Shown here piece by piece: positions 22,450-32,137 of a stretch of DNA of 64,000 nucleotides. Source of the stretch: Heterocephalus glaber. Taxonomy: Eukaryota > Chordata > Mammalia > Rodentia > Bathyergidae. A model generated the notes under the pieces. It worked only from the letters and a program-made list of their open reading frames with translations, searched no databases and was not told the origin of the DNA. The translations under genes and the position numbers were made by a program. Location: positions 35,675,111-35,739,110 of the forward strand of contig NW_004624734.1 of NCBI RefSeq assembly GCF_000247695.1, given 5' to 3'. Numbering within the stretch: the stretch's first letter is position 1; each line of letters begins with the position of its first letter.

Positions 22450-22805
22450 ATGAGTTTTGATAGAAATAAGACTGCAATAGAAATCTTTATCCATGTGGCT
22501 TAAATACTTACGCATATTCTTGAATTATAAGTGCTGGGTCAAAAGAAAATTCATCTTAGGTATTTAGAAGATATTGCCCAATATGCTCCTGGTGGCTTTA
22601 TTTATAACATGCTTATCATGGTTTTTTTATGCTTATCATGTTTATTGCCGTGTACTTTAACCCCTTCTCTTACCAACACTACATATCACAGGCATTTAAA
22701 GTTTTTTCTGATCAGTTAGATAAAAGCGTATGTACACTGTAGGCTTGTTGTGTCACATTTTACTTTGCATTTCTTAGATGAATTAGGATAAACATTGCAG
22801 CACTT
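22450..22805 (-). mobile_element. old L1M-like fragment
   Basis: 'gtgctgggtcaaaagaaaattcatc', 'agatattgcccaatatgctcc', 'taccaacactacatatcac' and 'ttactttgcatttcttagatga' follow, in order, the reverse complement of an old L1 3' region. Confidence 0.5.
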
Positions 22806-23067
22806 CAGGTGGTTATCGGTTGATGGGAAGAAAGTGTGCACACTCAGTACAGAAAAAGATCAGGTCTGGATTTAACTGGCTGGCAATACAAAAGCTCATC
22901 AGCAGTGGGGTGGTGGCACAGAGCAAAGGTAAATATCTCCATGCGGCCTTTCCTGAGCACCAGGTGCTGGTGGGGCACATTATGCACACAGGGAAAAGTC
23001 CAAGCCTCGCTATGCCTTAACCTTACTATAACCTTACCACACTTAGGACTGGTTGTCTCTTTTTATT

Positions 23068-23180
23068 TTTATTTTTTCAGACAAGGTCTTGGTATGTAAA
23101 CCCGGATAGCCTTGAACTCAAGATCCTCCTGTTTCATCCTCTAAGAACTGTGATTATAGACATGCACTACCATGCCCAAC
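23068..23180 (-). mobile_element. B1 SINE (right copy of local duplication)
   Basis: 'tttttcagacaaggtcttggtatgtaaacccgg...catgcactaccatgcccaac', followed by the same non-SINE flank as the B1 at 21856-21968. Confidence 0.85.
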
Positions 23181-23463
23181 AGGTTTTTCACCTTTTCCTA
23201 AAACCTTTATACACACAAGCCATATTTCTGTCTGAGGGGAGATGAGAAACTTAGTGCTCTCTAAGTTCTTGAAACAAATTTAATAAGGCCAGGTGTCGCT
23301 AAACAATAGGTCTGCCTGTACCTTTTCAATTTTCTGGAAAGTCTGTTTTTCTGACCATCCCTTTGTTATGAGTTTAAACTGGATGTTTCCAAGATTGGGT
23401 GTAGTCTAAAAATCAAAAGTAAAATTTATTTTCCTAAAGTCATCTGTTCATATGTGCAATGAA

Positions 23464-23594
23464 TGTTTTTGAGACAAGCTCTTGCTATGAAGTTCAGGCT
23501 GTTCTTGAACTTACCAGGTAACCCAGGATCACTCACAGTGGTCCTCTTGCCTCAGCCTCCTGACTGCTGAGATTAACACCACCATGCCTGGCTT
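23464..23594 (-). mobile_element. B1 SINE
   Basis: 'tgtttttgagacaagctcttgctatgaagttcaggc...cctcttgcctcagcctcctgactg...accatgcctggctt'. Confidence 0.9.
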
Positions 23595-23693
23595 GAAATT
23601 TTGTATTTTTGATGTGATTGGCCAATTCATATACAGTATTTTGTCAATTTTTCTATTGAATTATCTTTGTTTTTTATTAATTGAAATTTTTTA

Positions 23694-23955
23694 GGGGCGT
23701 CCCGCGGCTCCTCCCTCAGTCTTCGGTTCTCGCCAGGCGGCTCCCCGGAGTCCAGGGCGCGTCCCTCCAGCTCCGCACCGCCCTGGGCGCTGCCATCCCC
23801 ACCGCCGCGACGCTTGCTCGGCGAGGCCGAGGACTCCGCCATGGCCCCCGTGTCGAATTTGCGCTTTCGGGACAGCGCCGGCAGCGAAGCCCCGGACGGA
23901 GGGGTCCAGAGCAACGGCGCCTCCGGGAAGCTGTGGAACGGGAGCCGTTTCCAAG
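23694..23955 (-). pseudogene. CpG-rich block with orphan 5' coding end (unidentified gene)
   Basis: A sharp compositional island: very GC- and CpG-rich between AT-rich flanks, with an abrupt left edge at 23693/23694. On the minus strand an ATG at 23842 sits in a strong Kozak context (GGGGGCC ATG G). It opens about 50 codons beginning MAESSASPSKRR, rich in Gly, Glu and Arg, up to 23694. There the GC-rich sequence stops with no splice donor and AT-rich DNA begins. I infer a broken retrocopy of a housekeeping-type gene's first exon and 5' UTR. I could not identify the parent. Alternatively this is a genuine CpG-island promoter: on the plus strand the block is bounded by an acceptor-like 'ttttttag' and a donor-like 'ccaag/gtgttc'. 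Overlapping plus-strand ORFs (for example 23681-24121) have no recognisable motif. Confidence 0.4.
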
Positions 23956-24293
23956 GTGTTCACAAGAGACAGCAGGGGCACAACAGGACACCGGAACAAA
24001 CCCCCTAGAAGGCACAGATACACACAACAGCTGCTGCTGGGGTGGTCGGGCACAAAACTCCACCTGTTTCCTGGACCATTCTGCCACAAGCAAAAGCCTT
24101 ACGTCATCGATGGAGGGTTAGCAAATATTCCCCCAGAACGCAGATACTGCTTTTATGGGAGAAGCAGAAGCCAAATCCCTCAACCTCTGAGAGAAGGATA
24201 GTATACCCACTCAATCCCATGAAAAAGCCAAAGACCCTTTATTTCTTGGAGGTTGGAGGTAGCAAAATACCTTCATTTGGAGGACAGTAGAAA
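23956..24293. other. spacer between CpG block and KRAB-ZNF gene
   Basis: Unique, moderately GC sequence. It contains 'cttacgtcatc' near 24098, close to a CRE half-site. No gene recognised. Confidence 0.35.
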
Positions 24294-24376
24294 TTATTTT
24301 TTGGTACTGGGGATCAAACTCGGGACCTTGCGCTTGCAAGGCAGGCGGTGGAACCACTGAGCTAAATCCCCGAGTC
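24294..24376 (-). mobile_element. young ID-type SINE
   Basis: 'ttttttggtactggggatcaaactcgggaccttgcgcttgcaaggcaggcggtggaaccactgagctaaatccccgag'. Possible short TSD 'cagtagaa'/'cagcagaa'. Confidence 0.9.
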
Positions 24377-24609
24377 TCAGCAGAACTAATTTGATACTAC
24401 TATTACTTACTACCACTATTGGAGAAGGAGCAGAAAATCCTGCCGAAGACTAACCACTAATACATGAGGAAGAGAGCTGGGAATACTAAGAAAGACTCAC
24501 TTCTAAAGGAGGCTCAGGCACACAGGTGCACTGCCTAACACTGAGGCTAGGATAGGACAACAAAGGTTGTGGGACAGTGTCAAGCAGAATTACTGTTCTA
24601 AAATTTCCA

Positions 24610-24722
24610 GACTACATTGCTGAGAGCCCGCCCCCCCCCCCCCGACTAGGCCAACATCTGTGACTTGTACTGACTACATACTGCGTGGGAGGAAGGACCC
24701 TGGGAAAACCTGAAGCCACACA
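24610..24722 (+). promoter_or_regulatory. 5' leader of the KRAB-ZNF gene
   Basis: A C homopolymer (about 24631-24643) followed by 'gactag' and about 75 bp of leader ending 'ggaccctgggaaaacctgaagccacacaATGG'. That wording resembles KRAB-ZNF exon 1 leaders. The C tract plus TAG/G could also act as a 3' splice acceptor at about 24649. Either reading is inference; no promoter elements were identified. Confidence 0.35.
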
Positions 24723-26294
24723 ATGGAGGCAGTGACCTTTGAGGATGTGGCTGTGAACTTCACCATAGAGGAGTGGGTTTTGCTGAATCCATCCCAAAAG
24801 AAGCTCTACAGAGATGTGATGAGGGAAACTTTTAGGAACATAGCTGCTGTAGAAGGAGCCTGGGATATCCAGGAAGGTGAAGAAGAGTACAAAAGTTACT
24901 GGAGAAATCTAAGAAATGAAGAGGTAGAGAAATGCTATCAAAATAGAGGTTGGAATCAATATGAAGAAATAGTCCTTTGGACTCCAGGTGCTAATGTGGA
25001 CATGAAACAAGCTGGTTTAAAACCGGCTGAAAGCTTTGCTTGCAGAAAGCCCCTGATTGGGCATTTGTCACTAAATGTGCCCATTGTAGCTCACACTGGA
25101 CTGAAGACATATGAGCACTTGGGATCAGAAGAGCATCTGTGTAAAAGTAATGAACATGGAAGAACCTGTGGTGATTTCCAGTCCTTTCAGAAGCATGCAA
25201 GGACAAAGACTGGAGAGAAACCCTATGAATATCCTCAATGTGGGAAATCCTACTCTGATCTTAGTGAAAGACCTCACCTTATATATAAGAAAAATTTGGA
25301 AGCCTCCAGCACACCAAATGATATTCAGATCCATGAAAGAAATCACAATGGGGAGAAACTCTATGTATGTAAGCAATGTGGGAAAGTGTTTACTACACAA
25401 GATTATTGTAAAATATATGAAAGAAATCACACTGAGGAGAAACCCTACGTATGTAAACAGTGTGGGAAAGCTTTTAGTACACAAGATTATTGTAAAATAC
25501 ATGAAAGAATTCACACAGGAGAGAAACCCTATGTATGTAAGCAATGTGGGAAAGCTTTTAGTACACAAGGTTGTTGTAAAATACATGAAAGAACTCACAC
25601 AGGCGAGAAACCCTATGCATGTAAGCAGTGTGGGAAAGCTTTTAGTACACAAGATTACTGTAAGGTACATGAAAGAATACATACTGGGGAGAAACCCTAT
25701 GTATGTAAGCAATGTGGGAAAGCTTTTACTACACAAGGTTGTTGTAAAATACATGAAAGAATTCACACAGGGGAGAAACCCTATGTATGTAAGCAGTGTG
25801 GGAAAGCTTTTAGTACACAAGATTATTGTAAAATACATGAAAGAAATCACACAGGGGAGAAACCCTATGTATGTAAGCAGTGTGGGAAAGCTTTTAGTAC
25901 ACAAGATTATTGTAAAATACATGAAAGAATTCACACTGGGGAGAAGCCCTATGTATGTAACCAATGTGGGAAAGCTTTTAGTATACAACGTTATTGTAAA
26001 ATACATGAAAATATTCACACAGGGGAGAAACCTTATGTATGTAAGCAATGTGGAAAAGCCTTTAGTACACAAGATTACTGTAAAATACATGAAAGAATTC
26101 ATACTGGGGAGAAACCGTATGTATGTAAGCAATGTGGGAAAGCTTTTAGTACACAAGATAATTGTAAACAACATGAAAGAATTCACACAGGGGAGAAACC
26201 CTATCTATGTAAGCAATGTGGAAAAGCTTTTAGTACACAACGTTATTGTAAAATACATGAAAGAACTCACACAGCATTAATTCTATGCATGTAA
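24723..26294 (+). CDS. KRAB-domain C2H2 zinc-finger protein, intronless (probable retrogene)
   Basis: Predicted sequence-specific nuclear repressor of 523 residues. The KRAB A box (residues about 4-44: [28 protein letters not shown]) is the module that recruits TRIM28/KAP1 in this family. The usual MLE triplet reads MRE. Residues 45-215 are a linker with relic fingers. A finger at 216-243 has its first zinc His replaced by Tyr. Ten intact C-X2-C-X12-H-X3-H fingers follow without gaps, from Cys244 to His516, at 28-residue spacing with TGEKPY linkers. They are almost identical; most helices read T-Q-D-Y-C-K-I, with Cys where the conserved core Leu is expected. The ATG has A at -3 and G at +4. 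In standard KRAB-ZNF genes the KRAB A box, linker and fingers lie in separate exons; here all are in one frame, so an mRNA retrocopy is likely. The frame ends at 26294 by a small local indel pair; eroded fingers follow. The leader and KRAB resemble the ZNF44/ZNF124/ZNF709-type subfamily (from memory, low certainty). Confidence 0.88.
   Translation: MEAVTFEDVAVNFTIEEWVLLNPSQKKLYRDVMRETFRNIAAVEGAWDIQEGEEEYKSYWRNLRNEEVEKCYQNRGWNQYEEIVLWTPGANVDMKQAGLKPAESFACRKPLIGHLSLNVPIVAHTGLKTYEHLGSEEHLCKSNEHGRTCGDFQSFQKHARTKTGEKPYEYPQCGKSYSDLSERPHLIYKKNLEASSTPNDIQIHERNHNGEKLYVCKQCGKVFTTQDYCKIYERNHTEEKPYVCKQCGKAFSTQDYCKIHERIHTGEKPYVCKQCGKAFSTQGCCKIHERTHTGEKPYACKQCGKAFSTQDYCKVHERIHTGEKPYVCKQCGKAFTTQGCCKIHERIHTGEKPYVCKQCGKAFSTQDYCKIHERNHTGEKPYVCKQCGKAFSTQDYCKIHERIHTGEKPYVCNQCGKAFSIQRYCKIHENIHTGEKPYVCKQCGKAFSTQDYCKIHERIHTGEKPYVCKQCGKAFSTQDNCKQHERIHTGEKPYLCKQCGKAFSTQRYCKIHERTHTALILCM
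25452..26291 (+). repeat. 84-bp coding tandem repeat: ten intact zinc fingers
   Basis: Ten consecutive 84-bp units with high nucleotide identity, including at synonymous positions, coding for fingers 1-10. An eleventh unit (25368-25451) encodes the His-to-Tyr defective finger. The uniformity suggests recent duplication or gene conversion. The same periodicity keeps two other frames open (+ 25111-26280, - 25125-26186); those are artefacts. Confidence 0.9.
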
Positions 26295-26455
26295 AAGCGA
26301 TGTGGGAAAGCTTTCAGCATTTGTGGTGTTTGCCAAAGACACTCATGATAGGGAGAAAGCATATATATGTAAGCAGTGTGGGAATGCTTTCAGTACACAC
26401 ATGTATTGTCAAATACATGAAAGAAATCTCACTGGAGAGAAACTATACATGTAAG
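26295..26455 (+). pseudogene. eroded zinc-finger units past the stop codon
   Basis: Two more finger units remain recognisable ('cgatgtgggaaagctttcagc', 'gcagtgtgggaatgctttcag', 'catgaaagaaatctcactggag') but carry stops and indels. By alignment to the upstream repeats, the shift begins with a 2-bp loss and 2-bp gain around 26275-26300, which creates the stop. The ancestral array therefore had at least two more fingers. Confidence 0.8.
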
Positions 26456-27034
26456 CCTATTTTGAAAATCCTGTGAAAATTTCTTTTAAGACCTGTAGGA
26501 GTAATACAGAAAGCTTGAGGTCAATATTTCTCTGTAAAATTTCCAAAAATAAAATCCCAGATAGAGATACCTTAAAGTACATAATTTGTTTTTCAGTAAA
26601 TCACTTAAATATATGAATTGTGTATCTGCAGTGTGTAATATAAAAATATTGACATTTTTGTATATCTTTGAACTCAATACTAAGCATGGTGAATTAAAAT
26701 ATATTTTTTACTTTCAAGTAGAGTTAGTATTTGTGGTTTTTGTTTAGTCTACAATTTGGAAGTATAGGCCACTAAACTGAATTTTGTTAACTGCTTTTTG
26801 TTAATTAGGATTTTGCCACTACTTTTGTTTTAAATTTTTGGTGTGTATACTCTGTATTCTGTGTAACAAAAGAATTTGCTGCCATATTTTATATTAAGAT
26901 AAATATTTTCAGGACTTGTGAACATGTGTTTTTAACAAAGTTGATTTGTTTTCACACAACTTGTAGATGAGCATGTTTCTCATATTGTGGCAAGATTATC
27001 CCAATATATATTATATCATGTAAAAAAAAAAAAA
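26456..27034 (+). other. 3' UTR and A-rich end of the KRAB-ZNF retrocopy
   Basis: AT-rich, non-coding. AATAAA occurs at 26548-26553, and a 13-A tract at 27022-27034 may be the fossil poly(A) tail. The only TSD candidate is the weak 'aaaattt', seen near 24599 and just after the A tract. Confidence 0.5.
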
Positions 27035-27107
27035 GAAAATTTTTATATGTTGTGTGTTTTTTGTTTGTTAGTTTTGCTAATTATGAACATTGAAGCTTTT
27101 GAGGGGG

Positions 27108-27181
27108 CGTACCAGGGATCAAACCCAGAACCTTGCACTTTCGAGGCAGGTGGCAGAACCACTGAGCTAAATCCCCGGCCC
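27108..27181 (-). mobile_element. young ID-type SINE
   Basis: 'gcgtaccagggatcaaacccagaaccttgcactttcgaggcaggtggcagaaccactgagctaaatccccggccc'. Confidence 0.9.
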
Positions 27182-27191
27182 AATTGTTTGT

Positions 27192-27327
27192 TAGTTTTGA
27201 GGTACAGTCTCACTATGCACTTTAGGGTGGCCTTGAACTTGCTATGTAGTCCAGACTCAAACTCAAGATCCTCCTGCCTCAGCCTCCCAAGGTCTGGAAT
27301 ACAGGTTTCTGTCACCATGCCCAGCCC
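27192..27327 (-). mobile_element. B1 SINE with internal duplication
   Basis: 'gaggtacagtctcactatgcactttagggtggccttgaacttgctatgtagtccagactcaaactcaagatcc...accatgcccagcc'. Confidence 0.9.
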
Positions 27328-27454
27328 TACAGTGTAGATATTAACACTTTGCTTGTTATATATGTTGCCAGTGGTCTCCCAATCTGTTGCTTATTATTGG
27401 CCTTTGTTCATTCTTACTCATAAGATGTAAACGTAATATCTTACTTTTTCTTCT

Positions 27455-27547
27455 GGCTTTTTTTTTTTTTTTGGCAATGCTGGGCAGTTGAACCCAGAAC
27501 CTCACATGTCCTAGGCAAGCGTCTAACACTGAGCTACATCCCCAGTC
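27455..27547 (-). mobile_element. ID-type SINE
   Basis: Poly(T), 'ggcaatgctgggcagttgaacccagaacctcac...taggcaagcgtctaacactgagctacatccccagtcc'. Confidence 0.87.
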
Positions 27548-30410
27548 CATTTTTTTTTAAGTGTATCTTTAATCCATCTAGATTTTATTTTTGTGCATGA
27601 TGTGAAAAAGAAATCAACCCAGGGAAAATGATCACTTTGCTGCTGCTATAAGACTTATTTTCCCTGTTTCATTTTCTGAATGGTTATCACTAGTATACAG
27701 ACCATGTGCACACTTTGAAGTTCCAGTTTCGTTGTCTCCCACTGTTGGCAGGATCACTTCTGTATGTTGGAGGAAGGCCCTCCCAGACGGGTCAGTGCAC
27801 CTGCTGTGTAGCCAGGAAGCAATTCTCTCTTGGCCTTTGTTCCTTCATCTGTTAAATGGGGAAGTTGGACCAATTTACTATGGTTTATTCCTGAATTAAT
27901 AATGCCAAGGTCTTAAATAACATCATCCTTTCTGGCCAAAAGGTAGTGCAGTTTCAAAAGGAAGAAAATTGAATCCTGTATCTCTAGTTGCTAAAGGGCA
28001 TTGAACTTCTTTACATTTGAAAATGATACCAAGGGTGGTGAAGATTAGCATCCCTTGCTCTTGGATTCAACACCTGAGCTCTATCTAGCTGGGTCTAGCA
28101 CCTTTGGGAACAGGACACTTGCACTGCAGTGCCAAGGCTGCCGTTCAGCACTTACCTAATGGCTTTCAGTGAAAAATGGGCTTCTTTCCATGGAAAGGGC
28201 AAAGGGATTCAGCAGTGGTCTTCTGCTTCAGGAAACTCCTTTTCTAATGACCTGGCATCAGAGGGTTTACCAGGCCACTCCATCAGGGTGTATGAGCCCA
28301 TATGGCTGGTGCTGTCTTCTAAGTGGTCACAACCACATATACAGAGAGAAACTTAGCTACCTCAAAGAATCAGAAGGATTCACTGGGTGCCTGATAATCT
28401 ACAATTCCTACCAAACTTCTGGGTCAGCCTTGATTTGTGTTATATTTTTATCATTTACTTCAAAATATTTCAGCATGGTGTGATACATATGCCATCTCCA
28501 CCCTAGGAGCTGTTAACTAACACTTGGAGTCCCCTAAAAGGCATGAACTCTTCTGAGATTAATAGAAGCTAAAGATGCTAAGCAGAATGCTAGGCAAAAA
28601 AGATCTAACCAAAGAGTGATATCACCATGACTTCAACTATCTTTATTTCATATTAGTACCAGAGGGCTTATTCATTAGCATAGTACATTTAGATATTAGT
28701 TTTCACTGGTAAAATTAATTGTGCTCAAGACAGGTACATTGGCTGGAAATCTTGTGTAGGAACTCTCCTCTAGTCCATATCCTTCAGGATGGCCCAAGCC
28801 GTGGATTCAGGATTCAGTCAGGACCAGTGTAAGCCACCTGCAAAGAACTTTATCACTTGGCCCTAACTAGAAGTTTGTTTTAATCCTGCCAGGTTCTAGT
28901 AGCAGGTCTAATAGCAGGTGTAATGTGGAAGCACTCATGAGCATAAACAATATTTCAAAATAGCATCAACAGTAAAATGTAATATCTATGACTTCTACTG
29001 GTGACAAAATCACAAATTCTACTACTACTGCAATTTATTGCTTACATCATTGTTGAAGGAAATGCTAAATTTTATTCAGAGGTTAGTAAAAAATTTTTTC
29101 ATTCAAGAACATAGAATCTATAAATTTTATTCACTGACCTCTTGCTATGAATGCCTGAGCATCGCATAGTGAATGTTTTGCTGTAAAAAGCCAGGTAGAA
29201 GAGTCTCACAGTTGAAAGTGCCCGTGATGGGAGCATCAATATTCTGGCCCAGGGGGTCTTTCCTAGGGATCCCAGAGCAGTCTGTAGGGACAGACCTCCT
29301 CAACTCTCTGCTGCTTGTGCCCAGGGTCCCCACAAAGCCTTTGTCAAAGCAGTTCTGCCATCTAAGGTAAGCTGTCAGTGGGACATCAGCCTGTCCCAGG
29401 GCAAATCCTTTCTCACAAAATCCAGGTTTTTCCTAAGGCAACAGCAGAGATCCATATGATTCCAACATAGCTCACCTGTTCACCTTGCCCCGGAGCACTT
29501 TTCCTCTAGCTACCACATATCCCTACAGCTGCATGATGAAATGAGCCATTACCCTGGTTTTCCCAGACCAAAGTAGTTGTCGCTCTAAAGCTTATTCATG
29601 TCTTGCCTCTTGCAAAACCTGATTCACTTCTGGACTCTTTAAAAACCTACGTCTATTGTTGATTTTTTTTCATTTGTGTCTTCTGTTCTCCTTAAAAAGA
29701 TTTCAGAGGTCTTATGGTCAAACTTAGCCCCAGCCCAAGCTTCCTGGGCTCCTTCCACCAAGCTCTCGCTGTAGCAGTGAGCCAGGCCTGTGAGAAATGG
29801 ATAGGATCTCCTCACTGGTGTGGCCCCTGAGGTTGCTTTCACAACAGAAAGCTGTCACTCATGGGGTCCATCCTGGCTGGGGAGCTGGTGAAGGATAAAA
29901 TCAGGGAACAAGAAAACCAGAAGAATGGCCTGCTGCACTTCTAGCTCTTGTTCTCTTTTATAGCCAGGAGAGTGTTTAGTTAGGTGTCTTGGAAAATTTA
30001 GAAGGAGAGAAGTCTGGAGTCTGTAGCATGTGTTTGTTATCCCCGCCAACGGCCTCATGTGGGAAGCTGCAGAAGGTGCTAGAGAACAGTGGAGCAGCTG
30101 CATAGGGTTCCTTCTTTCCCAGCCCCTTGAAGCACTCGGTTCTCCAGGGCAGAGGGTAGTGGTGCTGGAGTCGGGAGGGGCAACACAGCAAGCCTGCCCC
30201 TCCGTGGGCTCCTGCACTCAGCCAGGCCACCTGCTACTTGGCTCATCCTACTTAGGCTGGTGAATAAGATTCATTAACTGTCAGTTGGTCTCATTCCAAT
30301 GTAGCATGGAAAGACAGGTGAGGTAACTCATTGCAGAAAAGCGGCCTTCCTCTCCTACATCCACGGGCTCCTCATCTTCCCACAGTTTGACTTGAGCCCT
30401 GGATTCCTCT
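27548..30410. other. 2.9 kb without a gene
   Basis: Mostly unique sequence. A MIR-like scrap ('cctttgttccttcatctgttaaatgggg') lies near 27835-27865. ORFs of 60-120 codons (for example 28169-28483 +, 29855-30217 -) overlap antisense ORFs, with no motif I recognise. Confidence 0.4.
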
Positions 30411-30626
30411 TTGTTTGTTTATTTTGGATTGCAGTCTCGCCATGTTTTGTTTTTCTTTGTTGTTATGTTTTTTTTGGAACCCACTGCCTCAGCATGCTAG
30501 GCAAGTACAGCACCACTGAGCCATACTCCAGCCTGGCATCTTGCTGTTGCTGGTCTTGAATTTAGTGACTTCCACCTCAGCCTCCCGAGGAGCTGGGACT
30601 AAAGGTATGCATTACCCCACCTGGCC
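30411..30626 (-). mobile_element. B1 SINE split by an ID insertion
   Basis: Reverse B1 halves ('gattgcagtctcgccatgtttt' left; 'cttgctgttgctggtcttgaatttagtgac...ccccacctggcc' right) flank a reverse ID unit at 30447-30534. Confidence 0.8.
30447..30534 (-). mobile_element. ID-type SINE nested in B1
   Basis: 'ttttttttggaacccactgcctcagcatgctaggcaagtacagcaccactgagccatactccagcc'. Confidence 0.8.
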
Positions 30627-30821
30627 TGGATTCCTCCTTGATTTGTCCAGATTCACAGCCTTGCTACTGTGTGATCTTCCCTTGGCTCCAACATGATTGA
30701 GCTTCCAGGTTCTCCTACTTACTCCCTTTAGGGAAACGCTAGTGTTAGCTACCCAACCCGGGTAAAGAGAGGTAAAGAAAAGCCAAAATTAACCTGTATT
30801 CAAACAAAGGATTCCATCTAT

Positions 30822-30894
30822 AGAAGCTCATTTGTAGCTGGCTGTGCTTGGTGGCTCTCTCTCAGAAGCTCATTTGTAGCTGGCTGTGCTTGGT
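30822..30894 (+). repeat. tandem duplication, two 31-bp copies, period 42
   Basis: 'agaagctcatttgtagctgg...tgtgcttggt' is present exactly at 30822-30852 and 30864-30894. It borders a (CT)n tract. Confidence 0.95.
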
Positions 30895-30946
30895 CTCTCT
30901 CTCCCTCTCTCCCCCTCTCCCCCTCTCACTCTCTTTCTCTCTCTGG
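30890..30946. repeat. (CT)n / CCCTCT polypyrimidine tract
   Basis: Interrupted CT repeat serving as the expanded tail of the following reverse SINE. Confidence 0.9.
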
Positions 30947-31130
30947 CACTAGTGGAAACTGAACCCAGGGCCTGGCACATGCTGCACAAGCACTCTACCA
31001 CTATATCCCACCTTATTTATTTATTTAGACAGGGCCTTGTTGAGTGCAACCTGGCTTCAAACTTGCTATCCTCCTGCCTAGACCTCCATAGAGGGCTGGG
31101 ATTACAGGTGCTGGCTAACACACCTGGCTC
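30942..31130 (-). mobile_element. B1-dID dimer SINE
   Basis: Reverse ID unit ('tggcactagtggaaactgaacccagggcctggcacatgc') then reverse B1 ('tttagacagggccttgttgagtgcaacctgg...cacacctggct'). Confidence 0.85.
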
Positions 31131-31511
31131 TAGCACTTTTTCTTAAACCTTTTCTTATCTCCAGGAAACAACCAGCTCATTACCATTACGTACAGTTCAT
31201 GTTAGGGGCAGCCCCCGAAACCAGCTAACTCCTCGTACTTCCTGCCTTTTGTTCCACTAAAATACCCAAGGAGTTGTTTCATCTAGCCACTCCCTTTCTG
31301 GGGCTTGAAGATTAATAACTCAGAGGCTATTTCCAGTCGTGGGCCTTGGGAGTCCTCAAACTCACCACCCTCCACGCTATCAGTTTGCCTCCAAAGGGAA
31401 ACACCTCTCAGCTCTTTCCAGAGCTACATATTCTACCATCCCACCACTAATGACCCCCAAGCCAAATTACCCTCTCTGCCTTTTGTCAAAAGAGCTCTGT
31501 TGGTCAACTTC
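31131..31511. other. no gene seen
   Basis: Unique sequence. Possible old LTR-like stretch near 31190-31300, not assignable. Confidence 0.3.
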
Positions 31512-31618
31512 CCAGCTGTGTGACCCTGGCTGAGTCAGTTAAGGTCTCTGAGCCTCAGCGGGGAGATAATGGTACTAGGGATAGCAGCTTGGAAGCTCTG
31601 CAGAGATTAAACCAACTG
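31512..31618 (+). mobile_element. MIR SINE
   Basis: 'cagctgtgtgaccctggctgagtcagttaaggtctctgagcctcag' is the conserved MIR core. Confidence 0.75.
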
Positions 31619-31934
31619 TTCTTTGTAAATACTGCTTAATAGACATTAAATGCCTGTTTACATGTTAGGCAGCGTAGCTTCTCAGACTTACACCAGAGAG
31701 AAGTTTTTCAGAATATTCCTCAGGAGCCAAGAATGTAAGCATTTACACTGGCAATGAGGACAGCCCTAGCAAACTAGTCATAATAAGACAAAGGTGGGCA
31801 ATGGTCATGCCTCCTCCAAGGAGTTAAATACCTCAAAGACATTTTCAAACCATCAAAGAACCCCAGTGCTAGAGACACAGGAAGTTGCCAGGAAAACATT
31901 TGCCCATTTCCTTTTAGCTCTGGGTAAGGTGAAT

Positions 31935-32103
31935 CCTGCTTGTGAGGCTTTAAAACCTCAGCACTCTGGAAGGCTGAGGCAGAAGGATTCAAAGTTGTGG
32001 CCCAACCCCGGGCAACTTAACAAGACCCTGTCTCAAAATAAAAAGTAAAAAAGGCTGGGGATGTAGCTCAGTATGAAGATCCTGGGTTCAAAACCCAGTA
32101 CCA
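31935..32103 (+). mobile_element. B1-dID dimer SINE
   Basis: A decayed B1 unit ('cctcagcactctggaaggctgaggcagaagg...gaccctgtctcaaaataaaaag') is joined to an ID unit ('aggctggggatgtagctcagtatgaagatcctgggttcaaaacccagtacc'). Confidence 0.88.
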
Positions 32104-32137
32104 CAACACACACACACACACGCACGCACGCACATGC
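32104..32137. repeat. (CA)n/(CGCA)n microsatellite
   Basis: CA units with CG-containing interruptions, grown from the SINE tail. Confidence 0.93.

Noticed and set aside
23681..24121. 146-codon plus-strand ORF in the CpG block
   Set aside because: GC-rich DNA has few stops, several frames are open on both strands, and no motif is present. The minus-strand frame has the better start context.
25125..26186. 353-codon minus-strand ORF over the finger array
   Set aside because: Same periodicity artefact on the opposite strand; repetitive hydrophobic peptide with no independent support.
25111..26280. 389-codon plus-strand ORF in another frame of the finger array
   Set aside because: Each 84-bp finger unit is stop-free in this frame and the copies are near identical, so the frame stays open by repetition. 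It lacks KRAB and finger motifs.
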